The notes beneath the pieces were generated by a model. That model did no database searches. It had not been told where the DNA came from and was given only the letters and a program-made list of their open reading frames with translations. Shown in pieces: positions 28,264 through 42,150 of a DNA stretch of 64,000 bases (positions are counted from its first letter, which is position 1; the number at the start of each line of letters is the position of its first letter). The stretch is from Luteimonas kalidii. Lineage in GTDB: Bacteria > Pseudomonadota > Gammaproteobacteria > Xanthomonadales > Xanthomonadaceae. The position numbers and the translations under genes are program-made. Where the stretch lies: assembly GCF_029887935.1 (NCBI RefSeq), contig NZ_JARXRO010000018.1, positions 62,001 to 126,000 of the forward strand. Reading direction: 5' to 3'.

Positions 28264-29481
28264 ATGATCCCGTCCAGCCAGACCGCCGACCTCGTCGCCC
28301 TCGGGCAGCAGCGCTACCTGCCGGTCTACCGGCAGCGGGCGATGGTGCTCGATCGCGGCCAGGGCGCGCGGCTCTGGGATGTCGACGGCCGCGACTACGT
28401 CGACTTCGCCGCCGGCATCGCGGTCTGCAGCCTCGGCCATGCCGATCCCGACCTCGTCGCCGCGCTGACCGAGCAAGCCGGGCGGCTGTGGCACACCAGC
28501 AACGTCTTCCACAGCGAGCCGCCGCTGCGCCTGGCGGCGGAACTGGCGGAGGCCTCGCGCTTCGCCGAGCGCGTGTTCCTGTGCAACTCCGGCGCCGAGG
28601 CCAACGAGGCGGCAATCAAACTGGTGCGCAAGTGGGCCACCGCGCAGGGGCGCGAGCCGGCGCGCCGGGTGATCGTCAGTTTCCGCGGCAGTTTCCACGG
28701 CCGCACGCTGGCGGCGGTCACCGCTACGGCGCAGCCCAAGTACCAGGCCGGCTACGAGCCACTGCCCGGCGGCTTCCGCTACGTCGACTTCAACGACGCC
28801 ACCGCGCTGGAAGTCGCCATGGCCGCCGGCGACGTCGCCGCAGTGCTGGTCGAACCGGTGCAGGGCGAGGGTGGGGTGATGCCCGCCGCGCCCGGCTTCC
28901 TGCGCGGTGTGCGCGAACTGTGCGATCACCACCGCGCGCTTCTGGTGCTGGACGAGATCCAGTGCGGCATGGGTCGCACCGGGACCCTGTTCGCGCACTG
29001 GCAGGACGAGGTGGTGCCGGACATCGTGACCCTGGCCAAGGCGCTGGGCGGCGGGTTCCCGGTCGGCGCGCTGCTGGCCGGGCCGAAGGTCGCCCGGGCG
29101 ATGCAGTTCGGCGACCACGGCACCACCTTCGGCGGCAATCCGCTGGCGGCGGCCGTGGCGCGCGTGGCCCTGCGCAAGCTCGCCTCGCCCGGGATCATGG
29201 CCAATGTCTCGCGCCAGTCCACTGCCCTGCGCACGGGCCTGGAGGAACTGAACCGCGAACTGGGCCTGTTCTCGGAGGTGCGCGGACGTGGCCTGATGCT
29301 CGGCGCCGTCCTGGCGCCGGCGCATGCGGGCCGCGCCGGCGAACTGCTCGACCGCGCCGCGGCGCAGGGCCTGCTGCTGCTCCAGGCGGGCCCGGACGTG
29401 TTGCGCTTCGTGCCGCCGCTGAACATCGACGACGCCGCGCTGCACGACGGCCTGCAGCGCCTGGGCGCGGCCTTGCGCTGA
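28264..29481 (+). CDS. argD: Acetylornithine aminotransferase (class III PLP)
   Basis: 405 residues. It transfers the amino group between N-acetylornithine (and probably succinyl-DAP) and glutamate. Class III features include CNSGAEANEAAIKLVRK (107-123), the aspartate of LVLDEIQCGMGRTG, and the PLP lysine K259 in TLAKALGGGFPVGA. Family members ArgD, AstC and AruC cannot be separated by eye. No other arg gene is nearby, so the ArgD call rests on overall similarity. Confidence 0.88.
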   Translation: MIPSSQTADLVALGQQRYLPVYRQRAMVLDRGQGARLWDVDGRDYVDFAAGIAVCSLGHADPDLVAALTEQAGRLWHTSNVFHSEPPLRLAAELAEASRFAERVFLCNSGAEANEAAIKLVRKWATAQGREPARRVIVSFRGSFHGRTLAAVTATAQPKYQAGYEPLPGGFRYVDFNDATALEVAMAAGDVAAVLVEPVQGEGGVMPAAPGFLRGVRELCDHHRALLVLDEIQCGMGRTGTLFAHWQDEVVPDIVTLAKALGGGFPVGALLAGPKVARAMQFGDHGTTFGGNPLAAAVARVALRKLASPGIMANVSRQSTALRTGLEELNRELGLFSEVRGRGLMLGAVLAPAHAGRAGELLDRAAAQGLLLLQAGPDVLRFVPPLNIDDAALHDGLQRLGAALR

Positions 29482-29514
29482 GCCGCGACGGCCCGTCGTT
29501 CGCCCGCCCCGGAC

Positions 29515-30405
29515 TCAGTCGTGCGGCAGGGTGCGGCCGCACTTGCGGCAGTGCCAGGCGTCGGCCTCGTGGTCGGGCAGCCCGCACTCGGTGCAGCGCA
29601 CCTGGCGTCGCCGCGGCTGCAGCGAGCGCGCCAGTTCGGCGGTGTAGATGCCGGTAGGCACGGCGATGATGCTGTAGCCGATCACGATCAGCACCGAGGT
29701 CACGAATCGCCCGAACGGCGTGCCCGGTGCGATGTCGCCGAAGCCCACCGTGCCGACGGTCACGATCGCCCAGTACATGCCGGTCGGGATGCTGGTGAAG
29801 CCGTGCTCCGGCCCTTCCACCACGTACATCAGTGCACCGAAGATGACGACGATGGTCACCAGGGTGGCGATGAACACGAAGATCTTGCGCCGGCTGCGCT
29901 GCAGCGCGTCGAGCAGCACCCCGGCCTCGCTGGAGTACTGCACCAGCTTCAGCACCCGGAACACGCGCAGCAGCCGCAGCGCGCGGATCACCGCGAACGA
30001 GGTGCTGGCCGGGAACAGCAGCGACAGGAAGGTGGGCAGGATCGCGAGCAGATCGATCACCCCATAGAAACTGCGCGCATAGCGCCAGGGTCGCTTCACC
30101 ACCCACAGCCGCACCGCGTACTCGACGGTGAAGGCCAGCGTGAACACCCACTCGGCCGCGTACAGCCACAGGTGCCAGCGCTGCTTGATCGCGGGCACGC
30201 TGTCGAGCAGCACGACCGCTACGCTGGCGAGGATCACCGCGATCAGCACCAGGTCGAAGTTGCGCTCGTCCGGTGCGTCGTGGTGGAAGATGCGCCGGAA
30301 CCAGCGGTAGCGCGCGCCTTCGGTCGAGGCGGGCAGGTACTCCTTCTCGAACAGGCTCCCGCCTGCAGCCGGTGCCGCGGTGCCGGATTCAGCCGGTATG
30401 GTCAT
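29515..30405 (-). CDS. Voltage-gated-type potassium channel with C-terminal zinc ribbon
   Basis: 296 residues from ATG 30405. Six TM segments are visible. S4 carries R141, R144, R147, R150 and K153 at three-residue spacing (a voltage sensor), and the pore contains the K+ selectivity filter TVGFGD (219-224, preceded by TV). After S6 the protein ends in a short cytoplasmic zinc-ribbon-like element with Cys271, 274, 286 and 289 (CxxC-11-CxxC). It overlaps the hemL 3' end by 17 bp. The zinc ribbon could mediate tetramerisation or redox sensing (inference). Confidence 0.9.
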   Translation of the reverse strand: MTIPAESGTAAPAAGGSLFEKEYLPASTEGARYRWFRRIFHHDAPDERNFDLVLIAVILASVAVVLLDSVPAIKQRWHLWLYAAEWVFTLAFTVEYAVRLWVVKRPWRYARSFYGVIDLLAILPTFLSLLFPASTSFAVIRALRLLRVFRVLKLVQYSSEAGVLLDALQRSRRKIFVFIATLVTIVVIFGALMYVVEGPEHGFTSIPTGMYWAIVTVGTVGFGDIAPGTPFGRFVTSVLIVIGYSIIAVPTGIYTAELARSLQPRRRQVRCTECGLPDHEADAWHCRKCGRTLPHD

Positions 30406-31693
30406 CGGCCAGGCTCCGGAATGCCTCGCGCGCGGCCGCCAGGGTCGCGTCCACCACGCCCTCGTCATGCGCGCTCGACACGAAGCCGGCCTCGAACGCC
30501 GATGGCGCGAGGAACACGCCGCGCGCCAGCATCGCGTGGAAGAAGCGGTTGAATGCGGCCGTATCGCAGGCCACCGCCTGCGCATAGGTATCCACGATGG
30601 TCTCGGTGGTGAAGAACAGGCCGAACATCGCGCCGACCCGGGTGGTCGTGAAGGCCATCCCCGCTTCGCGCGCGGCCGCCTCCAGGCCGTCGCACAAGGC
30701 GTGCGTGGTCGCCTCGAGGCGGGCGTGGAAGCCGGGCTCGGACACCAGTTCGAGCATCGCCAGGCCCGCGGCCATGGCCACCGGATTGCCGCTGAGCGTG
30801 CCGGCCTGGTACACCGGTCCGGACGGCGCGACCTGTTCCATCAGTTCACGCCGGCCGCCGTAGGCGCCCACCGGCATGCCGCCACCGATGATCTTGCCGA
30901 ACGTGCTCAGGTCGGGCGTCACGCCATAGCGCGCCTGCGCGCCGCCGAGCGCAACCCGGAAGCCGGTCATCACCTCGTCGAAGATCAGCAGCGTGCCATG
31001 GCGCGTGCACAGCTCGCGCAGGTGCCGAAGGTAGCCGTCGCGCGGCGGCAGGCAGTTGGCGTTGCCGACCACCGGTTCGATGATCAGTGCGGCGATGTCG
31101 CCGCCGGCGGTGTCGAACAGCGCCGAGGCGGCGTCGAAGTCGTTGTAGGGCAGGGTGAGGGTCAGGTCGGCCAGCGCCTTGGGCACGCCTGGCGAGGTCG
31201 GAACGCCAAAGGTCAGCGCGCCACTGCCGGCCTTGACCAGGAAAGAATCGCCATGGCCGTGGTAGCAGCCTTCGAACTTCACGATCCGGCTGCGCCCGGT
31301 GGCGCCGCGCGCGAGGCGGATCGCCGACAGCGTCGCCTCGGTGCCGGAATTGACCATGCGCACCATCTCGCACGAGGGCACCAGCCTGGCGAGGGTTTCG
31401 GCCATGGTCACCTCGGCAGCGCATGGCGCGCCGAACGAGAGGCCGTCGCCGATCGCGCGCTGCACCGCCTCGCGGACGTGCGGATGGTTGTGGCCGACGA
31501 TCATCGGGCCCCACGAGCCGACGTAGTCGACATAGCGGTTGCCGTCGACGTCGTACAGGTACGGGCCATCCGCGCGGGCGACGAAGAACGGTTCGCCGCC
31601 GACCGACTTGAATGCCCGCACGGGCGAATTGACGCCGCCGGGCAGGCGCGCGCGCGCGCGCTGGAACAGGGCGTGCGAGTGATCGTGGTTCAT
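30389..31693 (-). CDS. hemL: Glutamate-1-semialdehyde 2,1-aminomutase
   Basis: 434 residues from ATG 31693. PLP/PMP enzyme making 5-aminolevulinate for tetrapyrroles by the C5 pathway. Key segments are [13 protein letters not shown] (16-28), [28 protein letters not shown], and the PLP lysine K267 in [18 protein letters not shown]. It is downstream of thiE on the same strand (73-bp gap), and its end overlaps the channel gene. Confidence 0.98.
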   Translation of the reverse strand: MNHDHSHALFQRARARLPGGVNSPVRAFKSVGGEPFFVARADGPYLYDVDGNRYVDYVGSWGPMIVGHNHPHVREAVQRAIGDGLSFGAPCAAEVTMAETLARLVPSCEMVRMVNSGTEATLSAIRLARGATGRSRIVKFEGCYHGHGDSFLVKAGSGALTFGVPTSPGVPKALADLTLTLPYNDFDAASALFDTAGGDIAALIIEPVVGNANCLPPRDGYLRHLRELCTRHGTLLIFDEVMTGFRVALGGAQARYGVTPDLSTFGKIIGGGMPVGAYGGRRELMEQVAPSGPVYQAGTLSGNPVAMAAGLAMLELVSEPGFHARLEATTHALCDGLEAAAREAGMAFTTTRVGAMFGLFFTTETIVDTYAQAVACDTAAFNRFFHAMLARGVFLAPSAFEAGFVSSAHDEGVVDATLAAAREAFRSLADDHTG

Positions 31694-31766
31694 CGTGTGC
31701 GGGGCATCTGTCGGGGAGGCGGGAGGAAGAGCGGTTGGACGGCCGGCGGGGACGGAACGACGGTGT

Positions 31767-32450
31767 TCAGCGCCGGCACGTGTCGCGCGGCTGCGCGAAC
31801 GCTTGCAGGTACGCCTGCGCCGCGGCCCTGGGATCGGAAGCACCGAACACCCCGTTGACCACGGCCAGCAGGTCGGCGCCGGCCGCGACCAGGCCGGGTG
31901 CATTGTCGACCGTGATGCCGCCGATCGCCACCCGCGGCACGCCCAGGCCGGCCGCCGCGCGCAGGAGGTCGGGGCTGGCGCGACGGGTGGTGGCCTTGGT
32001 CGCGGTCGGGAAGAAGGCGCCGAACGCCACGTAGCTGGCGCCCGCGTCGACCGCGCGGCGCGCGCGTTCGAGCGCGTCGTAGCAGGACGCGCCGAGGATG
32101 GCGCCGCGCCCCAGGGCCGCGCGCGCGGCTTGCAGGTCGCCGTCGTCCTCGCCCAGATGCGCGCCGTCGGCGCCGCTCTCGGCCGCGAGTCGCCAGTCGT
32201 CGTTCACGATCAGCGGGACGCCGGCGGCGCGGCACGCGGGCAGCAGCGCCGCGACCTGGGTACGACGCAGTGCGGGCGTGGCTGTCTTGTGCCGGTACTG
32301 CAGCCAGGTGGCATGCGGCAGCACGTGCACGACCAGCGCCAGAAGGGCACCGGTGTCGTCGACATCGGGTGTCACCGGATACAGCCCGCGCACGCGGGCT
32401 GCGGCGTCCCCGGTCGTTTCGCCCTCACGCGGGGAATGGGACAATGGCAT
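31767..32450 (-). CDS. thiE: Thiamine-phosphate synthase
   Basis: 227 residues from ATG 32450, preceded by an AGGAGG ribosome site (32453-32458 on the minus strand). It joins HMP-pyrophosphate and thiazole phosphate. TIM-barrel landmarks are LYPVTPD, the pyrophosphate-binding WLQYRHKTA (usual QxRxK), [36 protein letters not shown] and [10 protein letters not shown]. It is divergent from the rubredoxin gene across 32 bp that also holds a minus-strand GATAAT. Confidence 0.95.
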   Translation of the reverse strand: MPLSHSPREGETTGDAAARVRGLYPVTPDVDDTGALLALVVHVLPHATWLQYRHKTATPALRRTQVAALLPACRAAGVPLIVNDDWRLAAESGADGAHLGEDDGDLQAARAALGRGAILGASCYDALERARRAVDAGASYVAFGAFFPTATKATTRRASPDLLRAAAGLGVPRVAIGGITVDNAPGLVAAGADLLAVVNGVFGASDPRAAAQAYLQAFAQPRDTCRR

Positions 32451-32482
32451 GCATCCTCCTGAGCCTTCGAGCGCATTATCCG

Positions 32483-32662
32483 ATGAACGACACGCCCTAC
32501 CGCAGCTGGATGTGCGTGGTCTGCGGCTTCGTCTACGACGAGGCGGCGGGCCTGCCGGACGACGGCATCGCGCCCGGTACGCGCTGGGAAGACGTGCCCG
32601 AGACCTGGACATGCCCGGATTGCGGCGTCACCAAGGATGATTTCGAGATGGTCGCCCTGTAG
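32483..32662 (+). CDS. rubA: Rubredoxin
   Basis: 59 residues. One-iron electron carrier with CVVC (Cys11, Cys14) and CPDC (Cys44, Cys47), plus the conserved [20 protein letters not shown]. Alkane hydroxylases or reductases are typical partners, but none is encoded nearby. The rubredoxin-thiE-hemL arrangement is seen in other gammaproteobacteria. Longer upstream in-frame sequence (to 32270) overlaps thiE and is not rubredoxin-like. Confidence 0.95.
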   Translation: MNDTPYRSWMCVVCGFVYDEAAGLPDDGIAPGTRWEDVPETWTCPDCGVTKDDFEMVAL

Positions 32663-32687
32663 CGCGGCGATCCTCCGCCGCGGCGCG

Positions 32688-33533
32688 TCAGTGCAGGCGG
32701 CCGGTGCGCGACCCCGCCTCGATCAGCCGCATGCGGACCTGCGACGCGTCGTCCGCGCGCGGCTGCCGCAGCAGATAACGGTGCAGGTCCTCGCGCGCGC
32801 CGGCCAGGTGACCGAGTTCGAGGTATCCCAGGCCGCGGTCGCGCAGGCCCTCGGGGTTGTCGGGCAGCAGCCGCAGTACGCGATCCGCGCTGCGCGTCGC
32901 GCGTTCCCAGTCGCCACGCTCCTGGTAGACCCCGTGCAGGTTGCGCAGCACCCGCACCAGGATCGCGCGGTTCGACGCCGGGTACAGGATCTGCGAGAGC
33001 GCGTCGTCGTCCGGCACCTCCCCGCCCAGATGCGTGCGCGCCCGCTGGCGCAGCTCGTCGACGTCGAGCGGGCGCCCGCGGTTGAACGGATCCATCACCA
33101 GCACGCCGTCGTCCACCGGCAACCGCACCAGGAAATGCCCGGGAAACGACACCCCGTCCAGCGGCAGTCCGACCTCGCGCGCCACCGCCATCTGCACCAG
33201 CGCCAGCGAGATCGGATTGCCCAGCCGGCGCTCGAACACCTGGTTGAGATAGCTGTTGCGCGGGTCGTAGTACTCGTCGTGATTGCCCGCGTAGCCGACC
33301 TCCTCGAACAGGTACCGGTTGATCGCGCGCATCTTCAGGGCCGGGTGCGATTCGCGGTCGATCACACCGCGGATGTGCGAGGCATGGCCCTGTACCTGCA
33401 GCGCGTAGCGGCGCGGCTCGAGCTCCGGATACTCGTCGCGTGCGATCAGCAGGGCCACGCCCAGCAGCGGCAGCGCATCGTCGTCGAGCCCGGCCAGCGC
33501 GTCCCAGCGGGGCAGGGGGTTGTTCGCGTCCAT
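32688..33533 (-). CDS. SirB1 family protein (transglutaminase-like plus TPR region)
   Basis: 281 residues from ATG 33533. The N-terminal two thirds are a transglutaminase-like SirB1 domain (INRYLFEEVGYAGNHDEYYDPRNSYLNQVFERRLGNPISLALV, then GVSFPGHFLVR). The C-terminal third looks like TPR helices (YQERGDWERATRSADRVLRLLPDNPEGLRDRGLGYLELGHL). Peptidase activity has not been established for the family. It is followed on the same strand by nothing close; the rubredoxin gene converges 25 bp away. Confidence 0.9.
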   Translation of the reverse strand: MDANNPLPRWDALAGLDDDALPLLGVALLIARDEYPELEPRRYALQVQGHASHIRGVIDRESHPALKMRAINRYLFEEVGYAGNHDEYYDPRNSYLNQVFERRLGNPISLALVQMAVAREVGLPLDGVSFPGHFLVRLPVDDGVLVMDPFNRGRPLDVDELRQRARTHLGGEVPDDDALSQILYPASNRAILVRVLRNLHGVYQERGDWERATRSADRVLRLLPDNPEGLRDRGLGYLELGHLAGAREDLHRYLLRQPRADDASQVRMRLIEAGSRTGRLH

Positions 33534-33585
33534 GCCTGCAAGACTGCGCTGGCCGGGCACGGGGCGCAAGCTCACGGGCGACGCA

Positions 33586-34038
33586 TCAGGGCGTGGGCTG
33601 CAGCGCGCGCGAAAGCCGCATGCGCGTGCCGTCGCTCAACTGCAATCGCGCCGCCTCACCGGCGTTGAGCTCCAGCACATAGCGCGCAGGGGCGTCGCTC
33701 GGGTACGTCGGACACGCGTTGCCCGCGGAGCACGGTGGCACGTCGCGCCGCTGCGAGACCAGCGTCAGGCCGGCGTCGAAGTACAGGATGTCGAGCGCGA
33801 TGCGCGTGTTCTTCATCCAGTAGGCCAGAGGCTCTTCGCGCTCGTGCACGAACAGCATGCCGGTGCCCTCCGCGAGCGTGTCGCGGAACATCAGGCCGCG
33901 CGCGCGTTCGGCATCGTCGTCCGCCACCTCCACCGCATACCGCTTTCCGCCCAGCTCGACCCAGTTGGGATCGGCGCTGGCGCAGGCGGACAGACCAAGC
34001 GTCAGCGCAAGCGCGGCGAAGCGTCGAATCAGGGACAT
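33586..34038 (-). CDS. DUF192 family lipoprotein
   Basis: 150 residues from ATG 34038. A signal peptide ends in LSACAS (lipobox, Cys about residue 19), followed by a DUF192 domain: VEVADDDAERARGLMFRDTLAEGTGMLFVHEREEPLAYWMKNTRIALDILYFD. The mature form is probably a periplasmic lipoprotein. Its function is unknown. It lies directly upstream of SirB1 on the same strand (52-bp gap). Confidence 0.9.
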   Translation of the reverse strand: MSLIRRFAALALTLGLSACASADPNWVELGGKRYAVEVADDDAERARGLMFRDTLAEGTGMLFVHEREEPLAYWMKNTRIALDILYFDAGLTLVSQRRDVPPCSAGNACPTYPSDAPARYVLELNAGEAARLQLSDGTRMRLSRALQPTP

Positions 34039-34227
34039 GTCGGCATCCTTCGTGGCGTCAGACCGCAACATCGGACAGTGCCCCGGGACGCGTCAAGGCG
34101 TGAAGATGCGGAAGGGGGCTATGCAAGCCGATTGCGATTGTGCAGAATGCGCGCCCCGCATCACCGGGGCCACGCAGCGGCAACGCCGCAAGGCCCTCCG
34201 GGCCGGAAAATTCCCTCTCGCAGGGTG
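34039..34227. other. Upstream region of the rRNA operon
   Basis: 189 bp with no gene. It contains a hairpin GCCCCG-6-CGGGGC (34153-34170) and, just before P1, CCCT-CTCGC-AGGG (34213-34225). Possible Fis or UP-element sites cannot be defined by eye. Confidence 0.4.
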
Positions 34228-34255
34228 TTGACGGACCGGAAAAACGGGCTAGAAT
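34228..34255 (+). promoter_or_regulatory. rRNA operon promoter P1
   Basis: TTGACG (34228-34233), 16-bp spacer, TAGAAT (34250-34255), then a GC-rich discriminator GTGCGGCTCCC. A GC-rich discriminator is typical of stringently controlled rRNA promoters. Confidence 0.75.
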
Positions 34256-34328
34256 GTGCGGCTCCCTTCGACGAAACGCCCAGCCGGGCGCCAAGCTGAA
34301 GGGAAGTCAAAAACCCCTTCACGGGGTG

Positions 34329-34356
34329 TTGACGAAAGCAAAAACCGCGCTATCAT
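34329..34356 (+). promoter_or_regulatory. rRNA operon promoter P2
   Basis: TTGACG (34329-34334), 16-bp spacer, TATCAT (34351-34356), followed by the same GTGCGGCTCCCT discriminator and CGAAACGCC as P1. It is exactly 101 bp downstream of P1 and looks like a duplication of it. A CCCC-TTCA-CGGGG hairpin precedes the -35. Confidence 0.75.
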
Positions 34357-34420
34357 GTGCGGCTCCCTGAGGCGAAACGCCGAAGGGTACGGAAGCGAGG
34401 CGCTGAGGCCTGTTTCCAAC

Positions 34421-34466
34421 GATCTTTGACAGTGTGCGCAGGTGACTTGTGCGGGCGTCTGGCAGG
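34421..34466 (+). promoter_or_regulatory. rRNA leader: boxA-like antitermination site and 16S 5' processing arm
   Basis: GATCTTTGACAG (34421-34432) resembles boxA. The following 34434-34466 pairs with 36166-36197 downstream of 16S (shared core ACTTGTGCGG), forming the RNase III stem that releases pre-16S. Confidence 0.6.
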
Positions 34467-34599
34467 TGGATGACTGTCCATCTTGCAGACGTTCGTAACA
34501 GAGCAACAAGTCAATTCAAATGCAGTAATGCAAGCGAGTAATTTGGAGCTCGGGACGACGACTGCACTCGAAATATTTGGACGCAAGTCCAGAAAACTT

Positions 34600-36145
<1,546 letters not shown>

Positions 36146-36220
36146 GAGACTAAAGACAGCTAATTGCCTGTCGGACGTCCGCACAAGTAACCTGCACAAT
36201 CCGCACAACAGAAACAGACT

Positions 36221-36297
<77 letters not shown>

Positions 36298-36300
36298 CTT

Positions 36301-36376
36301 GGGGCCTTAGCTCAGCTGGGAGAGCACCTGCTTTGCAAGCAGGGGGTCGTCGGTTCGATCCCGACAGGCTCCACCA
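36301..36376 (+). tRNA. alaT: tRNA-Ala (TGC)
   Basis: 76 nt, from GGGGCCTTAGCTCAG to CCA, three bases after tRNA-Ile. The anticodon TGC is at 36334-36336. The acceptor stem closes with one G-U pair. Confidence 0.98.
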
Positions 36377-36612
36377 GCCTCTGTTTCGCCTGGATTGCGC
36401 GCACACTAAAGATCAGAAATGCATCGACGTTGAAGTCGGTGCATGTTCTTTGAAAAATAGGGAAGTAGCGAGCGTTTGAGACGAATCCGTCCAGACGTGT
36501 CGTATGAGGCTAAGGCGGGAATCGAGAGATTCCTTATTTGAGTCGTTGCAATATTCGCGTCCGTGGCTTGTAACCACGGGCACTGCAACCCCGAGGCGAC
36601 TTGGGGTTATAT
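36377..36612 (+). other. tRNA-Ala to 23S spacer with boxA and 23S processing arm
   Basis: 236-bp spacer. GTTCTTTGAAAAATAG (36445-36460) is a boxA-like site. TAGGGAAGTAGCGA (36458-36471) is the perfect complement of 39535-39548 beyond 23S. 36599-36620 pairs with 39467-39488 as a 22-bp helix with a single G-U pair. Together they form the pre-23S stem. Confidence 0.7.
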
Positions 36613-39476
<2,864 letters not shown>

Positions 39477-39620
39477 ATAACCTCAAGTGGCCTTGGACTC
39501 TGCGATACGTCGCGGACGTTCGGACCAAACCAGTTCGCTACTTCCCTACCCAATGAGAGCGTGAGCGCTGCTCATCCGTGCGGATTCGTCCGCCGATGAG
39601 ACTTGCGACCCTCCACGGTC

Positions 39621-39735
39621 TCCCTGGTGACAATAGCTGAGTGGAACCACCCGATCCCATTCCGAACTCGGAAGTGAAACGCTTACGCGCCGATGGTAGT
39701 GTGCATCCGCATGCGAGAGTAGGTCATCGCCAGGG
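39621..39735 (+). rRNA. rrf: 5S ribosomal RNA
   Basis: About 115 nt. The terminal helix is CCCTGGTGA ... TCATCGCCAGGG. The internal GAACCACCCGATCCCATTCC and GATGGTAGTGTG segments are typical. It lies 144 bp after 23S and is the last gene of the operon. Confidence 0.96.
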
Positions 39736-39744
39736 TCTTTACCC

Positions 39745-39773
39745 AAAACCCCCAGCTTCGGCTGGGGGTTTTT
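39745..39773 (+). terminator. Rho-independent terminator of the rRNA operon
   Basis: AACCCCCAGC-TTCG-GCTGGGGGTT followed by TTT: a 10-bp stem capped by a TTCG tetraloop, 10 nt after 5S. Confidence 0.95.
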
Positions 39774-39963
39774 CTTTGCGCGTCTGGTTATCCCCGGCGG
39801 CAGGCGCGACGACACGTGCGGTGGCTGGACCCGCCCCGACGCCACGGCGCAGCCAGCTCCAGCTGGCATCGCGGTTGCCCGAAGGTACCTGCTGCCGGCT
39901 CGACTTCCGGCACTCCGGAGCCGTGCATCGCGTGTGTTAGCGTTCCGGCACTTTTTCAGACGG

Positions 39964-42105
39964 ATGTCCCGCATGTCGAAATGCATTTCCGCCGCGGCGC
40001 TTGCGCTCGCGTTCGGCCTGTCTGCAGGCGTGGCCCACGGCAACGAGGAGAACCAGGTGTCCGATCCGCACCAGTGGCTGGAAGGCGTCGAGGACGAGAA
40101 GGCCCTCGCATGGGTGAAGGCGCAGAACGCCAGGGCCGAGGCCGAACTCGCCGCCACGCCCGCGTTCAGGACGCTCGAGTCCGAGTTGCTCGCGATCTAC
40201 GACTCCGACGACAAGATCCCGGGCGTCTACAAGCAGGGCGAGTGGTACTACAACTTCTGGAAGGACAAGCAGAATCCGCGTGGCCTGTGGCGCCGCACCA
40301 CGCTCGAGGAGTATCGCAAGCCCAGACCGCAGTGGGAGGTGCTGATCGATCTCGATGCGCTCAACCAGGCGGAAGACGAGAACTGGGTCTGGCACGGTGC
40401 CGACTGCCTGCGCCCCGACTACCGCCGCTGCCTGGTCGCGCTGTCGCGCGGCGGCGCCGATGCCGACGTCACCCGCGAGTTCGATCTGGAGAACAAGACC
40501 TGGGTCGAAGGCGGATTCTTCCGCGAGGAGGCCAAGGGCGCGTTGTCGTGGATCGATGCCGACACGGTCTATGTCTACAGCGACTTCGGGCCCGGGTCGC
40601 TGACCGAGTCGGGCTATCCGCGCGTGGTGAAGCGATGGCGGCGTGGCACACCGCTGACGTCGGCGACGCCCGTGTACGAAGGCAAGCCGGACGACATGTA
40701 CATCGCGGCGATGCACGATCACACGCCTGGCTTCGAACGCGACTTCGTCAGCCGCACGCTCGCCTTCTACAACGATGAGCTGTACCTGGTCGGGGCCGAC
40801 GGCGCGCTGGCGAAGGTCGACGCCCCGAACTCGGCGAACAAGGGCGTGCACCGGCAATGGTTGACGCTGGAACTGCGCGAACCCTGGGAGGTGGGCGGCA
40901 CGACCTACCCCGCCGGCTCGCTGCTGGCGGCGAACTTCGACGCATTCATGGCCGGAGCGCGCGAGTTCGAGGTGCTGTTCGAGCCGACCGACACCACCTC
41001 GCTGGCGGGGTCGTCGTGGACCCGCAACCATCTCGTTCTCAACGTCCTCGAGGATGTGAAGAGCAAACTGTGGGTACTCACGCCGGGCGACGATGGCTGG
41101 GCGCGGCGGCCGCTGGCCGGGCTGCCCGAGTTCGGCACCGTCAGCGCCTCGGCGGTTGACGACGAAGAGTCGGATGCCTTGTGGCTGACCGTCACCGATT
41201 ACCTGACCCCGACCACGCTGATGCTTGGCGATGCAGGCCCGGACGCCCCGGCGCCCGAGGTCCTCAAGACCATGCCGACGTTCTTCGATGCCTCGAAGCA
41301 CGTGGTCGAGCAGCATTTCGCCACCTCGAAGGACGGCACCCGCGTCCCGTATTTCCTGGTGCGCCCGAAGGAGGCGAAGCCGGACGGCCGCAACCCGACC
41401 CTGCTCTACGGCTACGGCGGCTTCGAGATCTCGCTCACGCCCGGCTATTCCGGCGGCGTCGGCAAGGGCTGGCTGGAAAAGGGCGGAACGTATGCGGTCG
41501 CGAACATCCGCGGCGGCGGCGAGTACGGACCGCGCTGGCATCAGGCCGCGCTGAAGCAGAACCGGCACAAGGCCTACGAGGACTTCGCCGCGGTCGCGCA
41601 GGACCTGATCGACCGCAGGATCACCTCGCCCGCGCACCTCGGCATCCGCGGCGGCAGCAATGGCGGCCTGCTCACCGGCAACATGCTGGTGCAGTATCCG
41701 GAGCTGTTCGGCGCGGTGGTGATCCAGGTGCCGCTGCTCGACATGCGGCGCTACAACAAGCTGCTCGCCGGCGCGTCGTGGATGGCCGAGTACGGCAATC
41801 CGGACGTACCGGAGGAGTGGGACTACATCCGCACCTTCTCGCCGTACCACCTGTTCGATCCGGCGAACAAGTATCCACCGACGATCCTGCTGACCTCGAC
41901 CCGCGACGACCGTGTGCATCCCGGCCACGCCCGCAAGATGATGTCGAAGATGCTCGAATCAGGGCAGGACGTGCGCTATTACGAGAACATCGAGGGCGGA
42001 CACGGAGGCGCGGCGGACAACCGCCAGGCGGCGCACATGGACGCGCTTTACCTCACCTTCCTCTGGCAGCAACTGGCCGGGGAGCAGGGTGCGCCCGCGC
42101 CCTGA
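39964..42105 (+). CDS. Exported prolyl oligopeptidase family protein (S9A)
   Basis: 713 residues from ATG 39964 (ATG 39973 is an equally good start). A signal peptide (ISAAALALAFGLSAGVAHG) precedes the seven-blade beta-propeller, then the alpha/beta-hydrolase domain. Catalytic residues are Ser565 in GGSNGG, the Asp of RDDRVHP (648 or 649) and His680 in GGHGG. It cleaves short peptides, classically after proline, here probably in the periplasm or outside. A second S9 peptidase follows after 45 bp in the same direction. Confidence 0.93.
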   Translation: MSRMSKCISAAALALAFGLSAGVAHGNEENQVSDPHQWLEGVEDEKALAWVKAQNARAEAELAATPAFRTLESELLAIYDSDDKIPGVYKQGEWYYNFWKDKQNPRGLWRRTTLEEYRKPRPQWEVLIDLDALNQAEDENWVWHGADCLRPDYRRCLVALSRGGADADVTREFDLENKTWVEGGFFREEAKGALSWIDADTVYVYSDFGPGSLTESGYPRVVKRWRRGTPLTSATPVYEGKPDDMYIAAMHDHTPGFERDFVSRTLAFYNDELYLVGADGALAKVDAPNSANKGVHRQWLTLELREPWEVGGTTYPAGSLLAANFDAFMAGAREFEVLFEPTDTTSLAGSSWTRNHLVLNVLEDVKSKLWVLTPGDDGWARRPLAGLPEFGTVSASAVDDEESDALWLTVTDYLTPTTLMLGDAGPDAPAPEVLKTMPTFFDASKHVVEQHFATSKDGTRVPYFLVRPKEAKPDGRNPTLLYGYGGFEISLTPGYSGGVGKGWLEKGGTYAVANIRGGGEYGPRWHQAALKQNRHKAYEDFAAVAQDLIDRRITSPAHLGIRGGSNGGLLTGNMLVQYPELFGAVVIQVPLLDMRRYNKLLAGASWMAEYGNPDVPEEWDYIRTFSPYHLFDPANKYPPTILLTSTRDDRVHPGHARKMMSKMLESGQDVRYYENIEGGHGGAADNRQAAHMDALYLTFLWQQLAGEQGAPAP

Positions 42106-42150
42106 TACCTCATCGCCGGGCCTGTCCTTCCCTAAACGCCGGGACCACCC

